DNA of 12,461 bases from Chitinophagales bacterium (GTDB lineage: Bacteria > Bacteroidota > Bacteroidia > Chitinophagales > BACL12), in assembly GCA_014380545.1 (NCBI GenBank), contig JACMJP010000174.1, positions 1 to 12,461 on the forward strand, given 5' to 3'. Within the stretch, counting starts at the first letter, position 1. The number at the start of each line of letters is the position of its first letter. The position numbers and the translations under genes are program-made. The notes under the pieces were generated by a model, which was given only the letters and a program-made list of their open reading frames with translations, was not told where the DNA came from and did not search any database. Positions 1 through 7,137 of this stretch are shown in pieces.

Positions 1-2
1 AT

Positions 3-626
3 AAGGGGTTTGAAAATAAAATTGAATTTGTGGAACGTCTTGAAAATTTTGATGCTGTTATTGCTACCGGCAGCAATAACTCAGCAAGATACTTTGAATA
101 TTATTTTGGGAAATACCCGCATATCATTCGCAGGAATAGAGCTTCCATATCAATATTAACCGGTCATGAAACAGAAGAGCAGTTATATGATCTGGGTAAA
201 GATGTTTTTTATTATTATGGTTTAGGCTGCAGAAATGTGAGCAAAATTTATATGCCTCCAACTTTTGAAGCGGAAAAACTATTTCGCATCTGGGAAGATT
301 ACCGATATGTGATCGACAATAATAAATATAAGAACAATTATGATTATAACCGGGCTTTATTATTATTGAATCAAACGCCGCATCTTGCAAATGATTTTTT
401 TATGATGGCAGAAGAATCAAGATTATTCTCACCACTTTCTACAATACATTATGAATATTATTCTGATTCAATTGACATGCAAAATAAAATGAATCTTATA
501 CAGGAAGATTTACAGTGTGTTGTTGCAAATACAGAGGGCAATACAGCTTTCGGTAAAACACAATTTCCTGAATTATGGGATTACGCAGATCATGTAGATA
601 CGATGAAATTTCTAGTTGAATTGTGA
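3..626 (+). CDS. Acyl-CoA reductase, LuxC family (5'-truncated by window edge)
   Basis: This is the C-terminal part of a LuxC-family, NADPH-dependent acyl-CoA reductase, an aldehyde-dehydrogenase-like enzyme that reduces fatty acyl thioesters to aldehydes. The frame is open from the first full codon at position 3. A GTG at 30 is probably just an internal valine, so the true start lies upstream. Supporting motifs are ATGSNNSARYFEYYFGKYP (codons near 60-120), a run RRNRASISILTG, and GLGCRNVSKIY. By position, the cysteine at 228-230 is the likely acyl-accepting nucleophile known from the family. The C-terminal part (FPELWDYADHVDTMKFL) is also typical of Bacteroidota homologues. No luxD, luxE or luxAB genes lie beside it, so light production is not implied; a role in lipid or aldehyde metabolism is inference. 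The gene converges on msrA. Confidence 0.85.
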   Translation, partial: KGFENKIEFVERLENFDAVIATGSNNSARYFEYYFGKYPHIIRRNRASISILTGHETEEQLYDLGKDVFYYYGLGCRNVSKIYMPPTFEAEKLFRIWEDYRYVIDNNKYKNNYDYNRALLLLNQTPHLANDFFMMAEESRLFSPLSTIHYEYYSDSIDMQNKMNLIQEDLQCVVANTEGNTAFGKTQFPELWDYADHVDTMKFLVEL

Positions 627-669
627 GTGATAAGTAAAAATTAAACCACTATTATGATATCAAAATAAA

Positions 670-701
670 ATGACCTGAAACATTTAAAATATTCAGGTCA
701 T
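670..701. terminator. Bidirectional hairpin terminator between convergent genes
   Basis: A perfect 10-bp stem, ATGACCTGAA at 670-679 pairing with TTCAGGTCAT at 692-701, encloses a 12-nt loop. It lies between two convergent stop codons (626 on the plus strand, 720 on the minus strand). On the minus strand the stem is followed by TTTATTTTG, so it serves msrA best. On the plus strand the downstream tract is AT-rich but not a clean T-run. Confidence 0.75.
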
Positions 702-719
702 AATTAATTTATCTTGATT

Positions 720-1403
720 TTATTTATATTGTTCCTTCACTAATTCAGGAAACAAGTGTTCAAATTTTTCTACTTTTTTCGCAACAACATATACACAATA
801 ACTCTGATCGGGATTTTTTGCAAAATAATCCTGGTGATAATCTTCAGCCATCCAGAATGTGTCAAGAGGAACTACTTCTGTAACTATAGGATCAGCATAA
901 TAACCTTCAGCATTTAATTTATTGATATAATTTTCCGCAATTGTTTTCTGATCTGAATTTGCATAAAAAATAACAGACCTGTATTGTATCCCTTCATCAT
1001 TTCCCTGACGGTTCAATGTTGTGGGATCATGTGTTTTCATATGTACATTTAACAGGGTTTCAAAGCTGCATTCTTTCGGATCAAAAACTATTTGAATGGC
1101 TTCAGCATGACCCGTTGTGTCAGTTGTTACGGCTTGATAAGTCGGGTTTTTCATTCTTCCTCCCGAGTATCCGGATACAACACTTTTTACTCCTTTTACT
1201 TCTTCAAAAACTGCTTCTGTACACCAGAAACATCCGCCCGCAAAAGTTGCCTTTTCCCAACCATTTTGCATAATTTCCGCATCACTATAAGTTTTTTTCA
1301 TATCTGTTTGTTCTGTTTTAGCTGTATTGTTTTTTGCCGCACATCCTGAATTTATAACTCCGATTGCAACAATTATAAAAACTATTATTGATTTTAATTG
1401 CAT
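720..1403 (-). CDS. msrA: Peptide-methionine (S)-S-oxide reductase MsrA, predicted lipoprotein
   Basis: MsrA repairs oxidised proteins by reducing the S-epimer of methionine sulfoxide. The 227-residue product has the family motif GGCFWCTEAVF at residues 56-66, with Cys58 the expected catalytic nucleophile. It also has TGHAEAIQIVFDP (97-109), QGNDEGIQYRS (133-143) and YHQDYF (189-194). Cys203 in SYCVYVV could act as a resolving cysteine, but this is inference. The first 20 residues are a lipoprotein signal peptide with Cys21 in the lipobox (INSGC), followed by a polar linker of about 30 residues. The enzyme should therefore be anchored in an envelope membrane and act on periplasmic or surface proteins rather than in the cytoplasm. 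No MsrB domain is fused. It is divergent from the isoaspartyl peptidase gene, with a 161-bp gap. Confidence 0.95.
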   Translation of the reverse strand: MQLKSIIVFIIVAIGVINSGCAAKNNTAKTEQTDMKKTYSDAEIMQNGWEKATFAGGCFWCTEAVFEEVKGVKSVVSGYSGGRMKNPTYQAVTTDTTGHAEAIQIVFDPKECSFETLLNVHMKTHDPTTLNRQGNDEGIQYRSVIFYANSDQKTIAENYINKLNAEGYYADPIVTEVVPLDTFWMAEDYHQDYFAKNPDQSYCVYVVAKKVEKFEHLFPELVKEQYK

Positions 1404-1479
1404 TGTTTTAAGTTTACATTATCTACGCACGACATAACTGAATAAGTTTTTACAAAGTTCGGTTATTAACACTATTTAC

Positions 1480-1487
1480 CAAATCTA
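1480..1487 (-). promoter_or_regulatory. Candidate Bacteroidota -7 element for msrA
   Basis: Read on the minus strand this is TAGATTTG, an exact match to the Bacteroidota sigma-ABfr -7 consensus TAnnTTTG. It would place the transcript start about 70 nt upstream of the msrA ATG. A convincing TTTG -33 element at the usual spacing is not visible, and AT-rich sequence gives chance matches, so this is only a candidate. Confidence 0.35.
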
Positions 1488-1564
1488 CATGTTACATTGC
1501 AAATAAACTGATATGGGGTTTTTTGAATTTTTCTGCACACCTTTACGGCACTTAAATAAGCATA

Positions 1565-2482
1565 ATGAATTTTGGAATAGCAGTTCATGGCGGTGCAGGA
1601 ACAATGCCCCGAAAATTAATTACACCTGAAATTGAAACAGCTTGCAGGAATGCTTTAAAAAAAGCGATGCAGTCCGGTTTTGCAATTATAAGGGATGGGG
1701 GAAGTTCACTTGATGCTGTGGAAGCTGCAGTAATTGAATTAGAAAATTTTGAATTATTTAATGCAGGAAAAGGAAGTGTTTTCACGAATAAAGGAAAACA
1801 TGAAATGGATGCCGGCATTATGGATGGAAAAACATTACAGTGTGGAGCAGTGGCAGGTGTTGAACATATTAAGAATCCAGTTGCGCTGGCAAAAAAAATA
1901 TTGCACCATTCAGAGCACATATTATTATTAAATGATGGAGCAGAAGAATTTGCAAAAATGCACCGGGTTGAATTTGCAGATGATGATTACTTTTTTACTC
2001 AATTAAGATATGATCAATATTTGAAAGCAAAAAATAAAGACATCATAGTGTTAGATCATGTTGATGACAAAAAATTAGGAACTGTTGGAGCAGTTGCTTT
2101 AGACAAAGAAGGAAATTTAGCTGCTGCTACATCAACAGGAGGAATGACAAATAAATTGTTTGGCAGAGTTGGCGATTCACCAATTATAGGTGCAGGCACT
2201 TACGCTAATAATAGAACCTGTGCAGTTAGCTGCACAGGTCATGGAGAATATTTTATTCAACATGTTGTTGCCTATGATATACATTGTTTAATGGAATATA
2301 AAAATATGACCTTACAACAGGCAACAGAGCATGTTATAAATGATAAATTAAAAAATATCAATGCAGAAGGCGGATTAATTGCGATAGATACGAAAGGAAA
2401 TATTTGCCTCCCATTTAATACTTCCGGTATGTATAGAGGTTGGATGAAGAGTGAGAATGATTTTTTTACTGCAATCTATTAA
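1565..2482 (+). CDS. iaaA: Isoaspartyl peptidase / type III L-asparaginase (Ntn hydrolase)
   Basis: This is a plant-type asparaginase (asparaginase_2 family), which matures by self-cleavage and hydrolyses beta-aspartyl (isoaspartyl) dipeptides and L-asparagine. The 305-residue length is normal. VHGGAG at residues 7-12 and NAGKGSVFTN at 66-75 are family signatures. Autoproteolysis is expected between Gly172 and Thr173 in LGTVGAVALD, making Thr173 the N-terminal nucleophile. GGMTNKLFGRVGDSPIIGAG (192-211) supplies Arg201 and Asp204, the likely substrate-binding pair, and TGHGE is at 224-228. There is no signal peptide, so the enzyme is cytoplasmic. The ATG at 1565 starts directly at the conserved N-terminus; no Shine-Dalgarno sequence is visible. 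In cyanophycin catabolism such enzymes can split the beta-Asp-Arg made by cyanophycinase, whose gene is at 7138-7962. That link is inference from proximity. Confidence 0.93.
   Translation: MNFGIAVHGGAGTMPRKLITPEIETACRNALKKAMQSGFAIIRDGGSSLDAVEAAVIELENFELFNAGKGSVFTNKGKHEMDAGIMDGKTLQCGAVAGVEHIKNPVALAKKILHHSEHILLLNDGAEEFAKMHRVEFADDDYFFTQLRYDQYLKAKNKDIIVLDHVDDKKLGTVGAVALDKEGNLAAATSTGGMTNKLFGRVGDSPIIGAGTYANNRTCAVSCTGHGEYFIQHVVAYDIHCLMEYKNMTLQQATEHVINDKLKNINAEGGLIAIDTKGNICLPFNTSGMYRGWMKSENDFFTAIY
2216..2239 (+). repeat. Perfect inverted repeat inside the isoaspartyl peptidase gene
   Basis: ACCTGTGCAG (2216-2225) and CTGCACAGGT (2230-2239) form a perfect 10-bp stem with a TTAG tetraloop. It encodes part of RTCAVSCTG, just before the conserved TGHGE motif. 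There is no following T-run, so it is not a terminator. It may be a chance result of coding constraint. Confidence 0.6.
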
Positions 2483-2533
2483 AAAAAATCAGTGTATTTA
2501 TTTTTAAGCAGCACTTATCGTTAATAATATCTT

Positions 2534-2574
2534 AAAAAAAAAACGGTTGCTTCTTTTGAGGGAAGCAACCGTTT
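2534..2574 (-). terminator. Strong rho-independent terminator of the giant T9SS protein gene
   Basis: AAACGGTTGCTTC (2541-2553) pairs perfectly with GAAGCAACCGTTT (2562-2574), a 13-bp stem with an 8-nt loop. On the minus strand the stem runs into a 10-nt T tract (complement of the A-run 2534-2543), beginning about 28 nt after the TAG stop at 2603-2605. The orientation matches the minus-strand gene. The stem could also block readthrough from the converging isoaspartyl peptidase gene, though without a T-run in that direction. Confidence 0.88.
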
Positions 2575-2602
2575 GTATTGAACTACTGATTACTCGAAAA
2601 GA

Positions 2603-5600
2603 CTATTGAACCACTATGTCTTTTATTATTCTTTCAGTATCTGATGTTAAAGTGATATAATAAATTCCTTTAGCAAGACCACTGAAATTAAATGTTGTAC
2701 TATTTGATCCATTAGCATTGCTAATAAATTCTGATGAAATTAGCCTTCCCTGTATATCTGTTACTTCTATAGTAACATTTGCATCCTGCGCAACATCATA
2801 TGTAATGATCACATCTGCTTCTGTCGGGTTTGGATAAATATTCATCCATGAACGTTCGCCTTCACTTTGCATACGGCAACTGCTGATGACAGTTTTTACT
2901 TTTGATTTTTTACTGCATCCTTCACTATTTGTAGCAATAAGATAATACGTTCCGGTTGAAGTTGCTATATATTCCGCATCTGTAGCACCCGCAATTGCAA
3001 CATTGTTTTTATACCACTGGAATGTTGTACCTGCAACTCCATGAGTTGAAAGAACTACATCTCCCGGGGCACAAAGATCAAGACCATTTGGTGTGCTGAA
3101 ACTTACTGTAGGACCTGGCAGTATTGAAACAATAACGCCTGCTGATGTTGCTGAACATCCTGCAGCATTTGTAACTTTTACTGTATATGTTCCTGCAGCT
3201 TTTGCTTTATATTTTTTACTTGTTTGTCCTGCTATCGGATTACCGTTCTTATACCATTGATAAGTTAATCCTGTTCCTGTGTTTGCATTTAAATAAATAT
3301 ATGCACCCTGGCAAATAGATAGTGAACCATCAGGAGTAATACTAGCAAGTGGTGCTGCATCTTCAGTTACTGTAACTGAATTATCAGCGTCAGAACATCC
3401 TGATGCGTTTGTAACAGTTACAGAATATGTTCCGGGAGTACTTACTGTTATTGATTGCGTAGTTGCTCCGTTGCTCCATGCGTAACTCATGCCTGCAGGC
3501 ATTGCAGTCAACATTGTTGATCCGCCAGCACAATAAGATAAGGTTCCTGTTATAGAACCATCGGGTGCAGATTCAATGCTTACTTCAATTTCACATGTTG
3601 ATGAACAACCATGTTCATTTGTTATTGTTACCGAATAAGTGCCTGCATCTCCTACCGTTATTGATTGTGTAGTTGCACCAGTGCTCCATAAATAACTACT
3701 TGCTGTTGCTGCAGTAAGAGTTACTGAACCGCCTGCACAGAATGTAGTTGGTCCGTCAGGAGTAATTGAACACACAGGATTATCATGTACTGCTACTACA
3801 GTCAATATTCCAGAAGGATCTGTTTTACATCCTTGTGAACTTGTGAGGTGTACTGCATAAGTTCCGGGTTCAGATACTGTGACAGTTTGAGTGTAAGCAA
3901 AAATTCCGGTTCCAACTAACCCCCACTCATAAGTAATTCCCAATCCACTTGGTTGAGCTGTAAGTGTTACAGATTCTCCATCGCAAAGAGATAATGAACC
4001 ATCCACATCTACATAAGCATCGGGTTTTGGATTTTCAATTACGTCTGCTGAACATGTTGATGAACAACCTGCGTCAGTTGAGATTGTTACGCTATAATTT
4101 CCTGCAGTGCTAATAACAATTGATTGTGTTGTTTCGCCTGTGCTCCATGAATAATTATATCCTGCAGGTGCTGTTAATGTCGTTGATCCGCCTTCACAGA
4201 AATCCAGTTCACCTTCAATTGAACAAACAGGATTATCATTAAGGGTAACTTCTATTTCGCATGTTGATGAACATCCTTCCTCATTTGTTACTGTAACGGA
4301 ATATACTGCTGCAGCAGAAACAGTTATTGATTGTGTTGTTTCGCCTGTGCTCCATGCATAGCTGCCTGCAGAAGATGCCGTTAGCGTTACTGATGCTCCT
4401 GCACATATTGCAGTTGATCCGCTTGCATCAATTGAACATACAGGATTTTCAGCTTCAGTTACTACTGTAATAATTCCGGAAGGATCTGTTTTACATCCTT
4501 CTGAACTTGTAAGATGCACTGCATAAGTTCCAGGTTCAGTTACCGTAATACTTTGTGTATAAGCAAATATGCCGCTTCCAACCAATCCCCATTCATAAGT
4601 AATTCCTAAACCGCTTGGCTGTGCAGTGAGTATTACTGATCCGTCCTCACATATTGTGAGATCTCCGTCAACATCTACATATGCATCCGGTTTCTCATTC
4701 ATGATCACTTCCTTTTCGCATGTTGATGAACAACCACTGCCATTTTTAATAGTAACAGAATAAACACCACCTGCAGTTACTTCAATTGTTTGAGTTGTTG
4801 CACCTGTACTCCATAAATAAGTATATCCGGCTGGTGCAGATAAAACTGCTGAACCACCTTCACAGAATTCTGAAGGTCCGTCAATGGAACAAACAGGTGA
4901 AGGGCTTCCAATTACAGTTACTGAATGTGTTGCCGTACATCCATTATAGTCAGTTAATGTAAGTGTATATGTTCCCGCACAAACTCCTGATAAATCCTGA
5001 GTTGTAGCTCCATTACTCCATGCATATGTATAAGGCGACGTTCCTCCTGATATAGAAATGTCTACACTACCGTTACAGATAGCGCTACAACTTGCATTGT
5101 TTGATACGGTTGAAACAGATACTGCACTGCCTGTAATTTTCACATTATCTATATAATGTTTTTCATCAACTGCTGTATTATACATTTTGACAATGATCTG
5201 AAGTGTACTTCCTGTTAAGCCACTTTTTGTTGCTGTTAAAGTAGAGAAGGCGCCCCACTTTTCGCCGTTTGTTGAAAATAAGGTCCATGTTCCACCATCA
5301 AGAGAATAATAAACTTTTATAAAATCCTGATCCACTTCCATAGCTCCATATCCTTCCATATCAATACTGGCTGAGACAGGGCCTTGTCCTGCAATATTTA
5401 CAACTGTAGTTTTCCAATATGCATAGCCATCCAGGTCTCTTCCTTTATATCTGTGTCCATAAGTTCCAAAATAATCATCAGCACCTGTTAGTGTAACTCC
5501 TGAAACATCAATAACCCAGTTTGAATTATATCTTGTTCCATCAGCCTGTTCAAATGTTTCATTATATAAAACTCCTGCGCAGGGACTGCATGTATTTGTA

Positions 5601-6532
5601 ACTGTCATTGTAATAACATTGCTCCAGATATATTCGGTACATGCTCCTGAGCGTTTTGCACCTCTTACATAATATGTAGTTGCTGATATATACCCCGGAT
5701 TGTAGCTTGCTCCAGTTGCTCCTGCAATAACTGTATAAGTTGCAAAAGTTGAAACAGATGACTGAAGCCAGATATATTCGAGTGTGCCATAACCACCGCT
5801 TGCTCCTGAGATACATGTTATTTCGGAAGGATCAAAACCCATACAATTTGTTTGTCCATTTCCTATTGAGCCACCATAGGATACATTACAACATCCATCC
5901 GCCGTTATTTTTACATTGTCAATATAATATTTTTCATCTTCGGCAGTGTTATACATTTTTACGATTACCTGGATAGTATTTCCTGACAATCCATCATGGG
6001 ATGCAGTGGTTGGATAAAATGAATCGTATTTCTCTCCATTTGTTTCAAACAGAACCCATGTGCCACCATCAATTGAATAATAAATTTTCATGTAATCGGT
6101 AGATTCCATATCACCGTATCCCTCAATATCAAGAGTTACCTCCACATTACTTTTTCCTGCAATATTTACAGATTTAGTTTTCCAGTAAGCAATGCCGTCA
6201 AGGTCTCTGCCTTTCCATCTATTATCATAAATTGCAAAATAATCATCAGCACCACCCAAAGTGATCCCCGAGATATCAATGATCCAATTTGAATTGTACT
6301 GTGTTCCATTTGAATAACAGAACTGCTCTTCATAAATAATTTGATCATCACAGTAGGTTGGCATAGCAAGACCGGCTAGGTTATTTATGCCATTTTCAAT
6401 GATGCTTTTTTCGAAATTTACTTTTTCATTTGAGAAGATGGAATTTGATTTTGCAGACACATAGTGTGCATTCCATACCATAAGTGTAAGCATACATATA
6501 CTTACACTCTGCTTGAGTAGAGATTGTTTCAT
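2603..6532 (-). CDS. Giant T9SS-exported multi-domain repeat protein (probable surface adhesin)
   Basis: The 1309-residue product is predicted to be exported and delivered to the surface or outside by the type IX secretion system. Visible parts in order: a Sec signal peptide, about residues 1-27 (cleavage after VSA); beta-sandwich-like module A1 at 66-210; an Ig-like segment at 211-316; module A2 at 321-467; a SprB-type repeat near 474-540; nine Ig/PKD-like repeats at about 546-610, 615-691, 697-764, 768-832, 837-913, 919-986, 990-1056, 1061-1137 and 1140-1217; and a type A sorting domain at 1230-1309 (NIYPNP at 1231-1236, LAKGIYYITL at 1286-1295, ending DIVVQ). Most Ig-like repeats share WSTGATTQSI-like and YSVTVTN-like strands and paired cysteines. 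No catalytic domain is recognisable, so adhesion, gliding or matrix roles are inference. The ATG at 6530-6532 directly precedes the signal peptide; no Shine-Dalgarno sequence is seen. Confidence 0.92.
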   Translation of the reverse strand: MKQSLLKQSVSICMLTLMVWNAHYVSAKSNSIFSNEKVNFEKSIIENGINNLAGLAMPTYCDDQIIYEEQFCYSNGTQYNSNWIIDISGITLGGADDYFAIYDNRWKGRDLDGIAYWKTKSVNIAGKSNVEVTLDIEGYGDMESTDYMKIYYSIDGGTWVLFETNGEKYDSFYPTTASHDGLSGNTIQVIVKMYNTAEDEKYYIDNVKITADGCCNVSYGGSIGNGQTNCMGFDPSEITCISGASGGYGTLEYIWLQSSVSTFATYTVIAGATGASYNPGYISATTYYVRGAKRSGACTEYIWSNVITMTVTNTCSPCAGVLYNETFEQADGTRYNSNWVIDVSGVTLTGADDYFGTYGHRYKGRDLDGYAYWKTTVVNIAGQGPVSASIDMEGYGAMEVDQDFIKVYYSLDGGTWTLFSTNGEKWGAFSTLTATKSGLTGSTLQIIVKMYNTAVDEKHYIDNVKITGSAVSVSTVSNNASCSAICNGSVDISISGGTSPYTYAWSNGATTQDLSGVCAGTYTLTLTDYNGCTATHSVTVIGSPSPVCSIDGPSEFCEGGSAVLSAPAGYTYLWSTGATTQTIEVTAGGVYSVTIKNGSGCSSTCEKEVIMNEKPDAYVDVDGDLTICEDGSVILTAQPSGLGITYEWGLVGSGIFAYTQSITVTEPGTYAVHLTSSEGCKTDPSGIITVVTEAENPVCSIDASGSTAICAGASVTLTASSAGSYAWSTGETTQSITVSAAAVYSVTVTNEEGCSSTCEIEVTLNDNPVCSIEGELDFCEGGSTTLTAPAGYNYSWSTGETTQSIVISTAGNYSVTISTDAGCSSTCSADVIENPKPDAYVDVDGSLSLCDGESVTLTAQPSGLGITYEWGLVGTGIFAYTQTVTVSEPGTYAVHLTSSQGCKTDPSGILTVVAVHDNPVCSITPDGPTTFCAGGSVTLTAATASSYLWSTGATTQSITVGDAGTYSVTITNEHGCSSTCEIEVSIESAPDGSITGTLSYCAGGSTMLTAMPAGMSYAWSNGATTQSITVSTPGTYSVTVTNASGCSDADNSVTVTEDAAPLASITPDGSLSICQGAYIYLNANTGTGLTYQWYKNGNPIAGQTSKKYKAKAAGTYTVKVTNAAGCSATSAGVIVSILPGPTVSFSTPNGLDLCAPGDVVLSTHGVAGTTFQWYKNNVAIAGATDAEYIATSTGTYYLIATNSEGCSKKSKVKTVISSCRMQSEGERSWMNIYPNPTEADVIITYDVAQDANVTIEVTDIQGRLISSEFISNANGSNSTTFNFSGLAKGIYYITLTSDTERIIKDIVVQ
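3566..4231 (-). repeat. Second copy of the 666-bp (222-residue) super-repeat
   Basis: Encodes residues 768-989 of the giant protein: three consecutive Ig/PKD-like domains beginning VCSIEGELDFC, PDAYVDVDGSLSLC and VCSITPDGPTTFC. Each aligns to residues 546-767 at a constant offset of 222 residues. The DNA copies also align at exactly 666 bp, for example a shared GAAGGATC ending at 3820 and at 4486. They have diverged mainly by substitution, so the duplication is not recent. Confidence 0.88.
4232..4897 (-). repeat. First copy of the 666-bp (222-residue) super-repeat
   Basis: Encodes residues 546-767 of the giant protein: three Ig/PKD-like domains beginning VCSIDGPSEFC, PDAYVDVDGDLTIC and VCSIDASGSTAIC. 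The middle domain has a distinctive insertion (ITYEWGLVGSGIFAYTQ) that recurs almost unchanged in the second copy. This shows that a three-domain block was duplicated, not single domains. Confidence 0.88.
5132..5572 (-). repeat. Module A2, duplicated N-terminal beta-sandwich-like domain
   Basis: Encodes residues 321-467, from VLYNETFEQADG to YIDNVKIT. It is clearly homologous to module A1 (residues 66-210), well over half identical by eye, with shared blocks YNSNW, GADDYF, KGRDLDG, AYWKT, EGYG, YYS-DGGTW, TNGEK and VKMYNTA. The spacing between copies is 256-257 residues. The pattern resembles unannotated beta-sandwich modules common in Bacteroidota secreted proteins; a carbohydrate-binding role is possible but unproven. 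Confidence 0.82.
5903..6337 (-). repeat. Module A1, duplicated N-terminal beta-sandwich-like domain
   Basis: Encodes residues 66-210, from IYEEQFCYSNG to YIDNVKIT, the first copy of the module also seen at 5132-5572. It follows the signal peptide after about 38 residues of low-similarity sequence. The acidic runs GADDYF and KGRDLDG are conserved in both copies and could bind metal or ligand; this is inference from conservation between two copies only. Confidence 0.82.
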
Positions 6533-7137
6533 AAATTAGGCTTTAATAAAATGATAGTTGGTTTTTTTTGACTATCGGGCGCTAAAAATAATAATGTGGG
6601 AATGGAGTACTGTATATTTTTTTGTAATTTATAATATTAATTTTAAAACATTTATAAATATCAATAAAACGGTGACGAATAATATTTAACAAGTACAAAT
6701 TCCTGACTATAAAATTTAAATCGGTGACATAATTTTTATTTTTTGCCGTGCTGATAGATGTTTAAACAGAAAAGCTTTATAAAAGGGAAAACCCTTGTAA
6801 ACTATGATTGCAGTTGCATTACAAAAATTATAATTTCTGATAATCCGGCAATAGTTTTTACTTCATAATTTACGTATTAGGCAGATTTTTTTGCAAAATA
6901 TTTTAATTCAAGTGACTTCCAAAAAAAATTTACAGGCATTTACTTAAGGCTAAGTATACTTTCAATCTAAAAAACTGCACTACATTAAAGGTTTGTATGA
7001 TTTGCATATAATCCAATATTACAAAAATTTAAAAATTATTATATGAGTAGCAGTTTTAAAGTAGTCAGGAACAAGTTATACAATTTATTGATCGATAAAA
7101 GAAATGATTATTTTATGCCGTGCATATTTAATTGCTA
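6533..7137. other. 605-bp AT-rich intergenic region upstream of the giant T9SS gene
   Basis: No convincing gene on either strand. It follows the cyanophycinase stop and precedes the giant gene, both on the minus strand, so it should hold that gene's promoter and leader. I found no exact TAnnTTTG element in the sense direction. Visible structures are weak: GATAGT (6553-6558) with ACTATC (6571-6576), AAGGG (6783-6787) with CCCTT (6792-6796), and two CGGTGAC words at 6670 and 6722. The length is unusual in an otherwise compact window. Confidence 0.6.

Noticed and set aside
1016..1349. Plus-strand open frames antisense to msrA
   Set aside because: They lie entirely opposite a well-supported gene, have low-complexity Phe/Ser/Leu-rich products and no family resemblance; treated as shadows.
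1585..1931. Open frames overlapping the isoaspartyl peptidase gene on both strands
   Set aside because: They mirror conserved coding sequence and have no motifs, start context or signal.
3140..4950. Regularly spaced repeats considered as a CRISPR-like or satellite array
   Set aside because: The periodicity is that of Ig-like protein domains in one long frame; units differ by substitutions and there are no short identical repeats with unique spacers.
5562..6369. Alternative-frame open frames inside the giant protein gene
   Set aside because: Products are rich in Tyr, Cys and Arg without domain likeness, and the main frame has clear repeats across the same bases.
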